Part shown: in pieces, positions 11,003 to 22,578 of the stretch
How the letters are laid out: each line of letters opens with the position of its first letter
Position numbering within the stretch: the first letter of the stretch is position 1
NCBI GenBank assembly: GCA_034687125.1
Contig: JAQGBZ010000254.1
Location: 26,380-90,379, forward strand
Direction: 5' to 3'
Length of the DNA: 64,000 bases
DNA from: Neelides folsomi
Taxonomy: Eukaryota; Arthropoda; Collembola; Neelipleona; Neelidae
Program-made: the position numbers and the translations under genes
Notes under the pieces: generated by a model
Told to the model about the DNA's origin: nothing
Database searches by the model: none
What the model saw: the letters and a program-made list of their open reading frames with translations, nothing else

Positions 11003-12663
11003 ATGAGGAAGGTCACATCGCTCATCTTCCCTTTATTCGCATATTTAGCCTTAGATATTTTAATCAGTCCAACAAAGGTCATCGAGTGCTCGACCGATTT
11101 CGATCGGATATTATATTCAGATTTAGACGATGACCCTCCGGGATTTTGGGGACCGTGGGAGGATTGTGGATCGGATACTTACGTCACAGGCTTTAAATTG
11201 AAAACAGAAAATTCTCGGTTCATCCGGAGCCGGGAGCTTGAAACGGGAGATACGTTCGGGATTTCGGGTGTGGAGTTGATTTGCGGCATTGCGGGGAATA
11301 AATCTCATACAAGAGGAATTACGAGTAATGTGGCTGCTGAGGGCGAATGGACAGATGCGGAATTTTGTGAGGGATATGCAGTGGGGTTTGAAGTGAAGAC
11401 TGGAAAAGAAAAAGGGGGAGATTTTGTTGGGCCGACCAATTTGAGATTTTTGTGTTCAGCAAGGAAGGAAACAATCGGACAGCATTTGGATTATGATCCG
11501 GGAACTTGGTCAGATAAGATTTTTTGCTTGAGGAATCAAGGAATTTGTGGAATAAGGACGAAAACAAAATATCAATTTGACGACGGTGATTAAATTTTTT
11601 AAATATTTAATACTTAATTAATTATTGAATTAAAATAATAGGTAATAATAATAATAGCAATTATAAATAATAAGAGTGTTTATTCATAGTAATTTCTTTA
11701 AAGAAATTAATTAGAAAACATGCTAAATGACTACATTAAATTTTAATTCTAAATAAAAAATCTTTTAATAAATATTATATTTTTTGGGTTTTAGAGGATC
11801 TTGTCGGAATCAGTTCAATAAATTTCAAATGTTGCTATTTTGTATCCCAATCAACCACGTGCATTCCCACTGACGGGTACGAGCTTCTCTTCGACTTCGA
11901 CAATACACATGGCCTCCAACCGGTGACTTACAGTTATTCAATGTCAGTCGGGGTCGCGATCTCAAACTCTAAGAAAGACGGGCATTCAAAAGTTGTATCC
12001 GGGAGTGGAAATTTGGGTGCTGAATATCAAGTTGGTAATGCTTCTCGTGAGGTTGACGGACGAAGGCGAAGAAGACGAGATGTTCAATTCATTCCAAAAT
12101 TTCGCCAAATAATCCCAACCAGCTTTCCGCTTCTTCCAATTCCGGTTTCTACTCCAAGTCTCCAACCTTCAAATCCGTTCCCAGTCCCGCCACCAAATCC
12201 AATTCCACCTGGAATTAGTCCCGTTGAGCCACCACCCTTTCCACCGCCTGGATTAAACCCGGGATCTGGCAGACCACGGCCGGGAAATGAGAACTTAACA
12301 GCTTCGACGGATATTCTGAGGATTTATAGCTTGGATGCAGCGGGAACTTTGACCTCTGGATATGATTGGAAAACTTCTTCGAGTGACACTTGGGCTCCTA
12401 CACGGTCTACTAAAGTTGGAATTACAATTTTACCGGGACATTCTGTTTCGGTTTATCAAGTTGTTGGGGTTTGTGGGGATATTATCATAAGGGCGGAAAA
12501 AATATTTCAGAATGGGTCTTATCTTGGGAGTGAAGCCAAAATGGCTATGGAAGAAGCTGAATCATGGGGATTCTTTCTTTATATTACTAATATGCTTTCG
12601 GGTATCTCTTCCGTCTTTGACGATTTCTTCAGTTTTTTTAGAAAGCTAAAAAAGTTTTTTTAA
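11003..12663 (+). CDS. Secreted VMO-I-domain protein with hexa-Arg site and Pro-rich insert
   Basis: Exons 11003-11585 and 11795-12663 join in phase (G|AG) to give 483 residues. A hydrophobic signal peptide follows the ATG. The VMO-I region starts G-F-W-G-P-W-E-D-C and has G-V-E-L-I-C, N-L-R-F-L-C and I-N-F-K-C-C blocks. Then come P-V-T-Y-S-Y, a run of six arginines followed by Asp-Val, and a Pro-rich linker. The C-terminal block has T-W-A-P-T-R-S-T-K, L-P-G-H-S-V and Y-Q-V-V-G-V-C-G-D. Domain order and intron position match the upstream paralogue, so this is a tandem duplication with divergent inserts. The polybasic stretch is a plausible furin-type processing site. Function is unproven: egg-coat-like or a proteolytically activated membrane-active protein are both possible. 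Confidence 0.75.
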
Positions 12664-13433
12664 TTTTCTCATGGCATATGGCACCATCAAAGGAAAATAG
12701 ACTGGTTAAATTATATGTACTGATTGATAAATCATTATTTCTATACAACATTTCATGTATTGAATAATAACATATTGAATTCTCTACCTCTAACCTCTAA
12801 TACTATAAACTATTGTTTAATTTAAATACAATTGAATGGTATATAATGTAATACTTCGCGTAATAAGTTCGTGCAGATCCGAATGAAAAAATTATTTTAT
12901 TATTTTATTTCAACGATAAAAACTTTGTTACTGCTCTTTGTTCAATCAGATCAAAATTAAAGTTAGCCATTTTGACCTCAACTAAATGCGTCATAAAGTT
13001 AAAAATAATTATAAAATTCTTAAATCGCATTTTGGCATAGCTCATTGTTCAGATATGCACGAACTTATTACGCGAAGTATTAGGTAAAAATAGCTAATTA
13101 CTAAATATTAAATTTTTGTATTGGAAATAAAACAAATGATGTTTGGATTTTTTTAATGAATTTATTTACATTACTGTTAAGTTAAAATTCAACATTTAAT
13201 AAACAAATTTCAATTTTGGAAACAAAGTTTAATGTACAAAGTACAATACAAATGAATGATAACTTTAATTCTGTATTGATAAATGTACCAATTAAATCTA
13301 ACAAACAATTATAAATCTTATAAACCACCAATAATTTGAAAAATCAGACACAAATTAAATCAAATTAAATCAATAATTATATTATAAATAATATAAAATC
13401 AAATGAAAATCACAGAGTTATATAAACATTACA
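12664..13433. other. Intergenic spacer
   Basis: Lies between the 3' ends of the convergent second VMO-I gene and the LAP1-like gene. It holds one 235-bp foldback element (listed) and otherwise AT-rich sequence. Confidence 0.6.
12849..13083. repeat. 235-bp foldback element flanked by TA
   Basis: The left arm, taatacttcgcgtaataagt extended by tcgtgca, is repeated inverted at the right end. Arms are about 27 bp. TA at both borders fits a Tc1/mariner-type target duplication. No ORF inside, so it is a non-autonomous relic. Confidence 0.8.
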
Positions 13434-14696
13434 TTACATGCTGCATTCATCTCCATCTTCTAATAAAATGACATTTGAAGAAATCCTAGAAATGAGTGCA
13501 GTTCTTTTGTCTTTCGATAAATTTTTGTCCCAAAGTCGATCGAAGGCCTCATAAGAAATTTGTTTCCCTTTCCAATGATCCCATTCAAACTCATTTAAGA
13601 TGTCATGTGGGATTTGAAGTGTGAAAATATAAGCAGCTCGTTTCTCATATGCCATTACATTATCACAAAATGCATGGAAAATCATCACCTTGGATTCATC
13701 TTTAATTTCCGTAATTCTAGATACTGTCACAACTTTCCCATTATTGTCAAAATAATTTTTTAGTTGCTCGTGAATTTCACCAACCCTCTCTGCCCTTTCA
13801 ATTTCATTCCCATTTAAATGTAATAGAGGTCTATTGACATTAAAAGCTTTATTTATTTCATTCCCTATTGTTTCTGCAAAACAATTCCCAAATTCTAATG
13901 ACACTTTCGGATGAAGTAAAATTAAAATTGTTGTTGGTTGTTTGGGGGATTCTTCAAAAATTGAAGAAACGGCGGCTGTGAGTTGAATCCAACTTTCTCG
14001 AAATTGATGAGAAAATTTTAATTTTAATTCATTTATAGATTTTTTAAAACTTCCCTCGTTACTTTTGCTATCTGGAGGTGGCAAATCTTGGACAGGATTG
14101 CTATTGAACCAAGAAGAAGAATCGGAATCATCTTTGGATGGAATTTGAACAAAATTGTCATTTGTTTGTAAAGAACGCTCAAAATTTAAAATTCTTGTTA
14201 TTAACTCTGCAATTTGAAATTCATAATCTCGACGTAAACTTTCAATCCTGTCATTTGTAATGAACCTATTGGATTCAAGTTTTTGTTCAAGAGAGTCAAT
14301 GTTAAATGTTAAAACTCTATTTATTTCTAATAGTGTTTGTGTCTCAGCACGAATTTTGGACAATTCGTTTAGTGAATAATAAGATAGAAATATTGCTGAA
14401 AGTAAGAAAACAAATATTAGTAAATAAATGACAAATGGTTTTCCCACAAGGATTCTTTCTTTGAAATTTAACAATATCTCATTTGGTTCTTTTGGTCTTT
14501 CCTCGGGTTCAGTGTTTTCTGGGCTTTCCATAAGAGATTGATTGATTACAATTGACGAGGATTCATTTGGATCTTCATGATCCTTCAATGGCGGAGAATT
14601 AACGCCCGCTCCCCCTTCCGTTTCACTATCACAGGAATAGTCGTTTCTTTCTTTAGTTTTTTCTTTTTTTGGTTTTGGTTTTTTGTCTTTAACCAT
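13434..14696 (-). CDS. TOR1AIP: LAP1/LULL1-like torsin activator (TOR1AIP family)
   Basis: A single-exon frame of 420 residues. Residues 1-85 are charged and cytosolic or nucleoplasmic, with a Lys-rich start. One membrane span lies at about 88-108 and a coiled coil at about 110-175. The luminal domain, about 240-420, contains T-T-I-L-I-L-L, an N-C-F segment, I-F-H-A-F-C-D and a C-terminal S-R-I-S. In this family, LAP1 and LULL1 use an AAA-like luminal domain without nucleotide binding to supply an arginine finger to torsin. Arg404 in S-R-I-S is the candidate here, and Cys418 near the end fits the conserved C-terminal cysteine. It acts at the nuclear envelope or ER. The neighbouring divergent gene encodes a torsin, which supports the call. 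Confidence 0.85.
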   Translation of the reverse strand: MVKDKKPKPKKEKTKERNDYSCDSETEGGAGVNSPPLKDHEDPNESSSIVINQSLMESPENTEPEERPKEPNEILLNFKERILVGKPFVIYLLIFVFLLSAIFLSYYSLNELSKIRAETQTLLEINRVLTFNIDSLEQKLESNRFITNDRIESLRRDYEFQIAELITRILNFERSLQTNDNFVQIPSKDDSDSSSWFNSNPVQDLPPPDSKSNEGSFKKSINELKLKFSHQFRESWIQLTAAVSSIFEESPKQPTTILILLHPKVSLEFGNCFAETIGNEINKAFNVNRPLLHLNGNEIERAERVGEIHEQLKNYFDNNGKVVTVSRITEIKDESKVMIFHAFCDNVMAYEKRAAYIFTLQIPHDILNEFEWDHWKGKQISYEAFDRLWDKNLSKDKRTALISRISSNVILLEDGDECSM

Positions 14697-15835
14697 TTCA
14701 GTTTTTACTTGTTATTGTATCTGAAATTGAACGAGCTCAATTGAATATATTTATTTTCATTATTGTTGAATTATATTATTTACAAATCTTAAATAACAAA
14801 AATTACAATGAAAAATGTTAATAAAATTTAATGTTCAAAGAAACATTTACACAACAATATATACCTTTAGTATATTCAAAATTAATTTTTTTTAAAATAA
14901 AATTAAAATTTTATAAAATATTTGAACTATAAAAAATACTCACCTTAGACGTTAATAAATGCCTAAATATTTGATTTGAGTAACTAGGTAGTTTTTGTAA
15001 AATATTTATAACAGTCAATGTTTAATAAGGAAACTTATTTTCCGTGGGGTATTTCTCCATTTCAAATTGCAAATAACAAACAGTACATAAATAATAATCT
15101 TTATAAGAAAAAATGGTTAGCTTAATGTTAAATGTAAAGTAATTTTAGATAATTATTCATATAAATACATAAATAATTTTAGTTATCACTTACCATACTA
15201 TGTATGTAGACATTATACATTATGTGCAACTGAACATCTAATATTTACTATTTTACAATCTTACTTGAAGGAGACAAGACTTGTCCATTAAAGTGATATG
15301 ATTTTCAGATTCATTTCTCACAATCAGTCAACATTATGTATCTATGAAATGAGAAATGAGAAATAAAAATATATACATTAACCAGTAATTCCAATAAACG
15401 ATAACACTTGCAGCGTAACTTGCATGATTTTGTATGCATAATAAATACTGTATGTGTTTTACATCTGTACATATGCATGCATGTCGTATGGACATGCATA
15501 TTATGTTTAAAGATGATTCATTGAATATGCTGATATTGAATAACCTGAGTTAATTTCAGACTCTAAGATAACAAAAGTCGAGAGGTTGAACACTTGACGT
15601 TTTACAAAATATTTCAACTTTCAACCTTTTATTTTTTATATCTAACTATTTCTATAAAATGAAGATTAAAAGGTAAAGAGGAAACTATTAGATATTTTGA
15701 CACGGCTCAATACTCTCAATTGAACCTTTCAAAGCACTTTTCTTATTTCCAGTATATCTCAATATTTTTAATCTACGAGCTTAGATTGAATAACAACGGT
15801 CTTTAGTTGAATTAACTTTTAAAAATTAACCAAAC
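14697..15835. other. Intergenic region shared by divergent LAP1-like and torsin genes
   Basis: About 1.1 kb separates the two start codons. No coding exon seen. It must hold both promoters. No unambiguous TATA or initiator was assigned. Confidence 0.55.
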
Positions 15836-18800
15836 ATGTATTCTCGTCCATACCTTTTATGGTTGTTTTTCACAATACTTGTAGCTTTCTTAATTGGAAG
15901 ACTTTTAGAAAATGACTTTGACTTTATATTCTCCAAGTGCTATCGGGATAAAAGGGATATGGTTCACAGTAAGCTTCTTCTTTATTCATTTACCTTATTG
16001 ACATAAGTTATTTACTATTTACCGATTTGATCATTGAATTGAATACTTAATGGAGTTAATACCTATATGCCAATTATTACACTTTTGTATTTATAAGATA
16101 TATGGTACATACGTAACCTACATCTACTACATCATACTATTATCTGTAATATCATCTGTATATTTTTAAAATCACAAGGTAAAATACATTAAAAATTACA
16201 ATTAAATGAAAAATATTTTTTATAGAATGGAAAAACTTTCCTGCCAATATAAAAAATGAGATCTTTGGGCAACATATCGCCACTGATGCAGTATTCAAAC
16301 TCATTTACGCTCACGTTGAAGATGAGAAACCAAAGAAAGCTCTGGTCCTTAGCTTTCACGGATGGCTCGGATCAGGTAAAACTCTTCTTTCTCATCTCAT
16401 TGCAGAAACGCTTTTCTCTGGAGGAATCACCAGCCCAAATGTTCACACTTTCATTGGTCCCATGAACTTCCTAAATGATCCAGCTAAAAAAACTGAAAAT
16501 CAAGTAAAATATATTTACCTAATACAATATATCTACCTTATTTTATTGGTTGTACAGCGCGTTTACGTTCGATGTCCCACTTTATCATCCTGAATATCCT
16601 TATAAGCTATCCTTTTTAATAAATAGTAGTGAAGAGAACGCTGTGAGGGAGATTGAATATTAAATGAGTCACGGTGAAGATCAAGGGTGTTTCTTTGTCC
16701 AGAGATAAGAAATGTGGATGGGCAATGTGGTACTTCTTGATTGGGCCTAAATCCCAAGATGAACACAAAGCTGAATTGAATGTCTTCTTCTATTCAAGGA
16801 TATCGGAGCTGATAAGAATGTTAAGCATGAATGAATGGGAAGGGAAAAAGGAGTAATATGTATATATTAATATATTTGAGTTTAAGGAGTATCCTTTCCA
16901 AAATATTTTTGGACATTATTTTATCCCTCATTCGTGTCACTGTATTGACTTTTTTCTGTTCCTTATATGAAGTTTTGAACTTACTATTATGGGAGATAGA
17001 AATCATAGGAATTCCGGTTCTGTTGGAGGAGATGTTCGCACAAATCTTAAGGCGTTTGATTCGAATAAAGTCCGAATCTGAGCAGTTGGTTCAGAAGTCA
17101 AAGCCTACGATCGATACTTCAGGAAAAGAATAGCTAAAAATGTATCAGTGATACAAATCGTTCTTGGAGTCTTAATTATAATTTCCTATGTATGAAATAC
17201 AAAATTATGTATCTGTATAATAATAATAATAATATATTTACCAGTTTTTAAATATATTTGTAATGGTTATATTACAGTATTACTAATATTATAATGATTT
17301 TACCATAGGTCATATCTACGAGCATTAAAAAGTTGGGCAGTCGTTTATTGGAAAAAATAGGATCTGGAATTTGGATTCCGATTACGACGTTGATTGCCGT
17401 TGGTTTTACTTTGTTTTCAATTAGGAAACCCTCATACTGCAAGTAAGCACTTAAAGAATTGTTAATTTGTTAACCAAATTCATAATTTATTTCATTCAAC
17501 TTACTTTGGTAAATAGCGAGAATACAAAGAAGAGCCAGATTGTAATATACAGAGTGGGCCATAAGTAACTTTCTTTTTTAAATAGACAATCGTATAAAAA
17601 AGAAAGATACTTATGGCCCACCCCCGTATTTAATGTTTTCTATATCAAAATCTTAATTTAACCATAAGGTGAATTTCAATATAAAATCTTAAATTGTAAT
17701 CTATAGAAGATGTCTTGATGTTTTCACTTGTACTCACATCATTGATGGCACTTGCTGGTTTGTTCCAGCTTTGCTTGTCGCTTTTCATTACAGGAAAAGC
17801 CGTATGTTGCCTGTTGTTCAATATGTTATTTTTTCTATATTTATTATATGTACATATTAATATGTAGAAATTATATAATGCATTTATTTATTAATTATTA
17901 CGTAGTTTTACTACATAATCAAAAAGGTTATGAATGAACGAAAATAAATACTTTTTCATGTATTTAGGTGGGTGGAAGAGTATTTGAATTTGAAGTTAGA
18001 GAAATCGAAAATTCTGAAATTGTTTTTGATCAAACTGCGATCAGAGGAGGAAAAAAGACGGATGCTGCTTTTGGAGACATTGAACTGCCAATGTCCACCT
18101 CCATATGAATTATGAATCACGAGTTTTCATTATGGAAAATCTGTTAAATGGATAGAACTAGATTTATGATTATGATATATTCAAAGCAAAACTAACAATT
18201 AATTTTATAATTATGACTTTATTTACTAATCAACTATTTAAAATGGTACATATTAAGTAATCATACATGCGATTTCATACATACAAACCAACCGCAGACA
18301 TTTCCCTACTCGGCAAAAAGTATCGCTTATCTTATTTACGCGTGTACTTCTTAAAGCTCAAATTTCTTATATTTGTTAAAGCTATTTGGTTATAGTTATG
18401 TGTATATTATAGATGTAAAAGGTGGGGAATCGAACGCGCTGTATAGTACATACACAAATATTAAATATACATTTTTATAAAAATAAACACCCATGTTGTA
18501 AATTAGTAATACATACATACTATACTTTTAGTTTTAGTTACATTATGGTTTTTGACATTCCAAGGAAATCCATTTACTTTGTAGATCACTTTGAGACAAG
18601 CAATAGAAAAGGCCGGGAGGATTTGTTCAAAAACGCTTTTTATCTTTGACGAAGTTGACAAAATGCCAAGTGCAATCTTTGATGCTCTCGTTCCTTTCAT
18701 CGATCATAACGGCCCAATTAATGGAGTTGACTACCGTGGGTTCATTTTCATCTTTTTGAGTAACAGCGGTGGAGAGGAAATCAACAAATTCACACTTGAA

Positions 18801-19503
18801 GCATACCGTAATAAAAAATCTCGGAGCGACTTAACTCTGGATTCATTCAGACAACTCATTTCTGATGGGGCTTTCACTGAAAAAGGTTCATTATTCAATT
18901 TCATTTTATATTTAAAATGTAATAATTAACTATTCATTATCTTCTTTCTTTTAAAACTTAAATATTAATTAAAGGTGGGTTGGAGAAAGCGGACATGATC
19001 AGCAAACGACTCATTGACCATTACATTCCTTTCTTACCACTAGAGAAACAACATGTGGAACTTTGTGTGAAGAGAGAAATGAAAAGAAGGAATGTTTTAT
19101 TCATCAATCCAAAGTAAATATTATGATATATTATAGTATATTACAATAAAATGTATTATATTTTATATGTAATCGTAATTGATAATTAGTAATTAATTAT
19201 ACATTTATCTAATACCTCTATCAAAATGTACACTCCTATCATATCATAATCATATATCATACATGCAAAACTAACCTACATTTATATTGAACAAAAATTA
19301 ATAGATTTGATAGACTCCAGTTATAAAAGCAATTTAAATATAATTATTATTTATTTATTAGGGAAGTAGTTGAAAAAATTACTTTTTGGCCGACTAAAGA
19401 TAAAAACACTGGTGACTACATAATTGAAAAATTTTCATTAGAAGGATGTAAAAACGTTCTTTCTTACGTCAACTTCTATGTTCATGCTAGAACTGAAATC
19501 TAA
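15836..19503 (+). CDS. Torsin AAA+ ATPase
   Basis: Five exons join in phase: 15836-15968, 16226-16503, 18585-18885, 18975-19113 and 19362-19503. They give 330 residues, close to the usual 330-340. A signal-anchor segment lies at residues 7-22. Walker A is G-W-L-G-S-G-K-T (about 90-97); metazoan torsins more often end G-K-N, so Thr is a small oddity. Walker B is L-F-I-F-D-E-V-D-K (D159, E160). Sensor 1 is F-I-F-L-S-N-S-G. The torsin-specific G-C-K motif sits near the C-terminus. Torsins are ER/nuclear-envelope-lumen ATPases that need LAP1 or LULL1. The second intron is about 2.1 kb and contains a damaged tetraspan gene on the same strand; the other introns are 89-257 bp. Confidence 0.9.
16989..18108 (+). 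pseudogene. Tetraspan-like membrane protein gene nested in torsin intron, probably damaged
   Basis: Candidate exons are 16989-17189, 17309-17442, about 17710-17801 and 17968-18108. The first encodes M-G-D-R-N-H-R, then a first span with I-Q-I-V-L-G-V-L-I-I-I-S. The second has a span with I-W-I-P-I-T-T-L-I-A-V-G. The third has a span with L-V-L-T-S-L-M-A-L-A-G. The last is a hydrophilic tail ending S-T-S-I. The layout recalls MS4A/CD20-type tetraspans, but only three spans are clear. A TGA at 17079-17081 interrupts exon 1 in frame. The exon 2 to exon 3 junction needs either a 1-nt shift or a GC donor. I read it as a pseudogene or a gene with sequence errors. Confidence 0.5.
17551..17623. repeat. 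73-bp palindromic MITE, CAGGGTGGGCCATAA family
   Basis: agtgggccataagtaacttt is mirrored by aaagatacttatggcccacc after a short AT-rich loop. It sits in an intron of the nested tetraspan gene. A second copy of the same family is at 51132-51209. Confidence 0.85.
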
Positions 19504-19695
19504 AAGGTTAAAATTTTAACTGTTTTAAATAATTAACAATTAATTTATTTGAAGCTAAAATCTTTAAATTTTTGGACTGTTTAACATTATATTTATTGAC
19601 TGATGAAAACTTATGTAAATAATGTAAAGGAAATTGAAAGGCGTTTATAGGTATTTAGATGTGCTCTTGTTTATATAATGTAATATATTGAATAA

Positions 19696-20880
19696 AATGA
19701 CTTTGACTTTATATTCGCCAATTGTTATCGGGATAAATATTATTTCAATGTTTATGTGCATTTCATTCCATGCCTCGATGATCGAAGTTAATGCTGCAGC
19801 ATTTGGAGACTAAACTGAAAAGAACGCTGTAAGGGAGCCTGAATATTAAATATGACCCACATAGGAAGAGTGACGAAGAAGAGTCAATTTTTACGAGTGC
19901 TATTGACTATTGTTATTGGAGAAAGAGCCGCCGAGGATGGGAAACATTTTAGGGGCTAATCTAAAGAACACTACAAAGTAAACGGGTTGTACGTATTGCT
20001 TTGGAATTTGAGGTATTTGACTTTTCATTGACATGTGATGAACATATTTTTGGGTTTATTTCTATCATACATTGATTTCGGGTCATTTAAGAAATGGTCG
20101 GGTCTCTTGTAGGTCGGGTATTGTAATGGTCTTGTAGGTCGTGAGTCTGCTAGGCGGCTTACTTGTGGGTCGGATTGGCGGCTCACTTATATGTGAGATA
20201 GGGTATATAATGTTAAAGGGAACACGGTCTGCTAACTTGTAGGTCGGGAGTCTCCTAACTTGTATTTGCCAAAAACTCTGAAATTGTTTTTGATTAAACT
20301 GAGATCGGAGAAGGAAAAAAGACTTGAAGGATGAAATGGAAAAGAAGGATGCTGCTGTTGGAGGAATTGAAGTGTCTACATGTACACCTCCATATGATTT
20401 ATGAATCAAATCAGAATTAAATATAATTAGGTATTGTTGTGAGCGTTCTATTTCTAATGACGCAAATGACCCACCGAATTAGGGAAAACCCTTCTTCGGT
20501 GCCAACCGAACGTTCTATGCGTATGTCAACTTGCGTCATATAAGAACCTTTTAAATATGTATTTAAGGAAAGTGGTGCGAACAATCAAGAGGAACGAAGG
20601 ACGGAGGGAGCGAGAGACCAAGAGATCCTTCTCCGATCCGATTGTTCGCAAACATCCTTCGTTCCTCTCACTCTTCCACTTTGTCACACAAATTACTTAC
20701 TTTAATAATGATCCAATGTCTTATTCTGAAACTCCCAATCTCTTCATTAACATTTAATATCCATTACACAAACCAATCATCCCCACAAACAAACTTCCCT
20801 CAACAGTATCCTTTATTTATTAGGTAAATAGTTGAAAAAATTAATTTTTGGTCGAATAAAGAAAAATACAGTACATAAAC
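19696..20880 (+). pseudogene. Decayed partial duplicate of the torsin/tetraspan locus
   Basis: 19697-19735 closely matches the end of torsin exon 1 (15911-15950). 19822-19850 matches sequence inside the large torsin intron (16632-16664). 20276-20405 matches the last tetraspan exon (18007-18117). 20815-20870 matches the start of torsin exon 5 (19355-19410). The pieces are in the same order and strand as the source. Exons 2-4 of torsin are missing and all frames are broken. This is a tandem duplication followed by decay. Degenerate repeats of cttgtaggtcgg fill 20095-20270. Confidence 0.7.
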
Positions 20881-21034
20881 TTTCAACAAAGATACTTACA
20901 GTTAAGATTATCAATATTTACAATGCTTTATATGTCCAAATCATATAGGATTTACGATAAAAAATTTCATGAATACAATAAAAGTTGAAAATGTAGGAAA
21001 TAAATATTAATAATTTGCATGTGTTCATATGTTT

Positions 21035-22393
21035 TTAATTAAACCCACCAAGATCAAGTGGAAGAGCATCAAGAGGTATTTTATCATGGAGGAGTCTTTT
21101 CCAGTGAATTTCCCTTCTGTCAGCGAAATAAAGAGTCGCGGTCGTTGGAGGAGTTAAGAACCGTTTAATGGTTTCATACAATAAATATAAGTATTGTGGG
21201 GCTATAAAGACACAAAAAATGTTTAACAATTAAAAATAATAAATAATTTATACTATACTATACCCCTTAGGATGAAAGTGTAAGTAGCATATAGTGGATA
21301 TATCGATTCAAAAATCCTTGCATAAGACCCAGCAGTCTGCATTGCTAATTAAATGTATTTTTTAAATTAATTGGAGATATATACCATACAATATTATATT
21401 TTTATTTAACCTCTCATTGAAGACACGAGACTTAGCTTGAAATTGTCGTAATCCACAATGAAGATAAAATTTCCAACTGGCAGACCAGTTTTAGGATCTA
21501 TTTGGCGGGAAGCTTCACGCGTCGTCGTTTCTAACATGTAAGTCACCCATTTGAGAAGTAAATTTTTTTGGTCTTTCTGAATTGCTTCTCTTACGTTCCA
21601 ATATCCCATCAACATGTGGAGAACTAAATACGAAGTTGAACTTAATTATTATTTATTATTACAGCAGAAAATTATGAAAACTATTATATATATTTTAAAA
21701 ACCAGGTTCATTATTTGTCGTGTATCCTGTAATTTTCCATGGATATCTTAGAGGGAAATCTGTTGGGAATTTCCAATCAAAAATTTTTTCAACCTCGTTT
21801 TCCCGTCTCCATTCGACAGTCTTTGACCAAAAAATTTCAAAAAATTGAACAAAATTTAAAATAAGTAAGTAAATAGTTTATACATCCGTAAGTGCACGGA
21901 ATGAAAATGTTGATTTTTCCATAATATACATATATACTATATAGTACAGAGCGAAAAATTAATTTAACAGAAATATTTATTAGTAACTTTCGTGACCTTT
22001 TTTAAATGTTGTTCTGCTTTTTCCAAATCTTGATCAGCATCTTCATATATTTTATACATTTTTCATAATTAAATTTTAGAACATATATTATAAAAAGATT
22101 TGGATTTAGAAAATGTCACGTGTCAGTATTATTTACTACATTTCAAATAGTTTAGCAAAACAAGGTCAGAATTTTGATCAAGCCAATTTTGCAAATAGTT
22201 GAAGGCTTCATTGCTATCGTTATATTTTTGAATTTTAAGTTCGTTTCTAAACTACAAACGCACATTAAAAATATTTTCATTATGTGATCAAGTTTATGTA
22301 AAATAAATCGTACGTTATTTGCTAGAGTCAATTCTTCGTTATAAAAACCATTTCCTGGACTAGATCCAACCAAATCAGTCAGATCAGTAGAAT
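21035..22393 (-). CDS. CRAL-TRIO (SEC14-like) lipid-binding domain segment
   Basis: Seven exons join in phase: 22393-22314, 22251-22140, 22040-21997, 21820-21703, 21623-21411, 21344-21264 and 21201-21035. The CRAL-TRIO-N helix pattern is L-L-N-Y-L-K-Y-A-D-Q-D-L-E-K-A-E, followed by V-E-W-R-R-E-N-E-V-E-K-I. The lipid-binding core has F-I-F-I-V-D-Y-D-N-F, then A-P-Q-Y-L-Y, and ends P-L-D-L-G-G-F. Family members bind hydrophobic ligands such as tocopherol or phosphoinositides in a cytosolic or secreted setting. The first exon starts in phase 1 with no visible upstream Met exon of its own. It is in phase with the LDLa exon 185 bp upstream, so it may be the C-terminal part of a larger chimera. Confidence 0.75.
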
Positions 22394-22578
22394 CTAAATT
22401 AAAATCAAATTAATATCTTATAACCATAGGATATATAGTTATAGGATACATGGATAGATGTATATACTTGTATGGTACAGAGACAGATGTTATAATTTAA
22501 TTTTAAATAATAGCATAATTAATGAATTTTTTCTATTTTAGGCATATTTCTAAAATTATTAAGGTTTGATCAATATAC

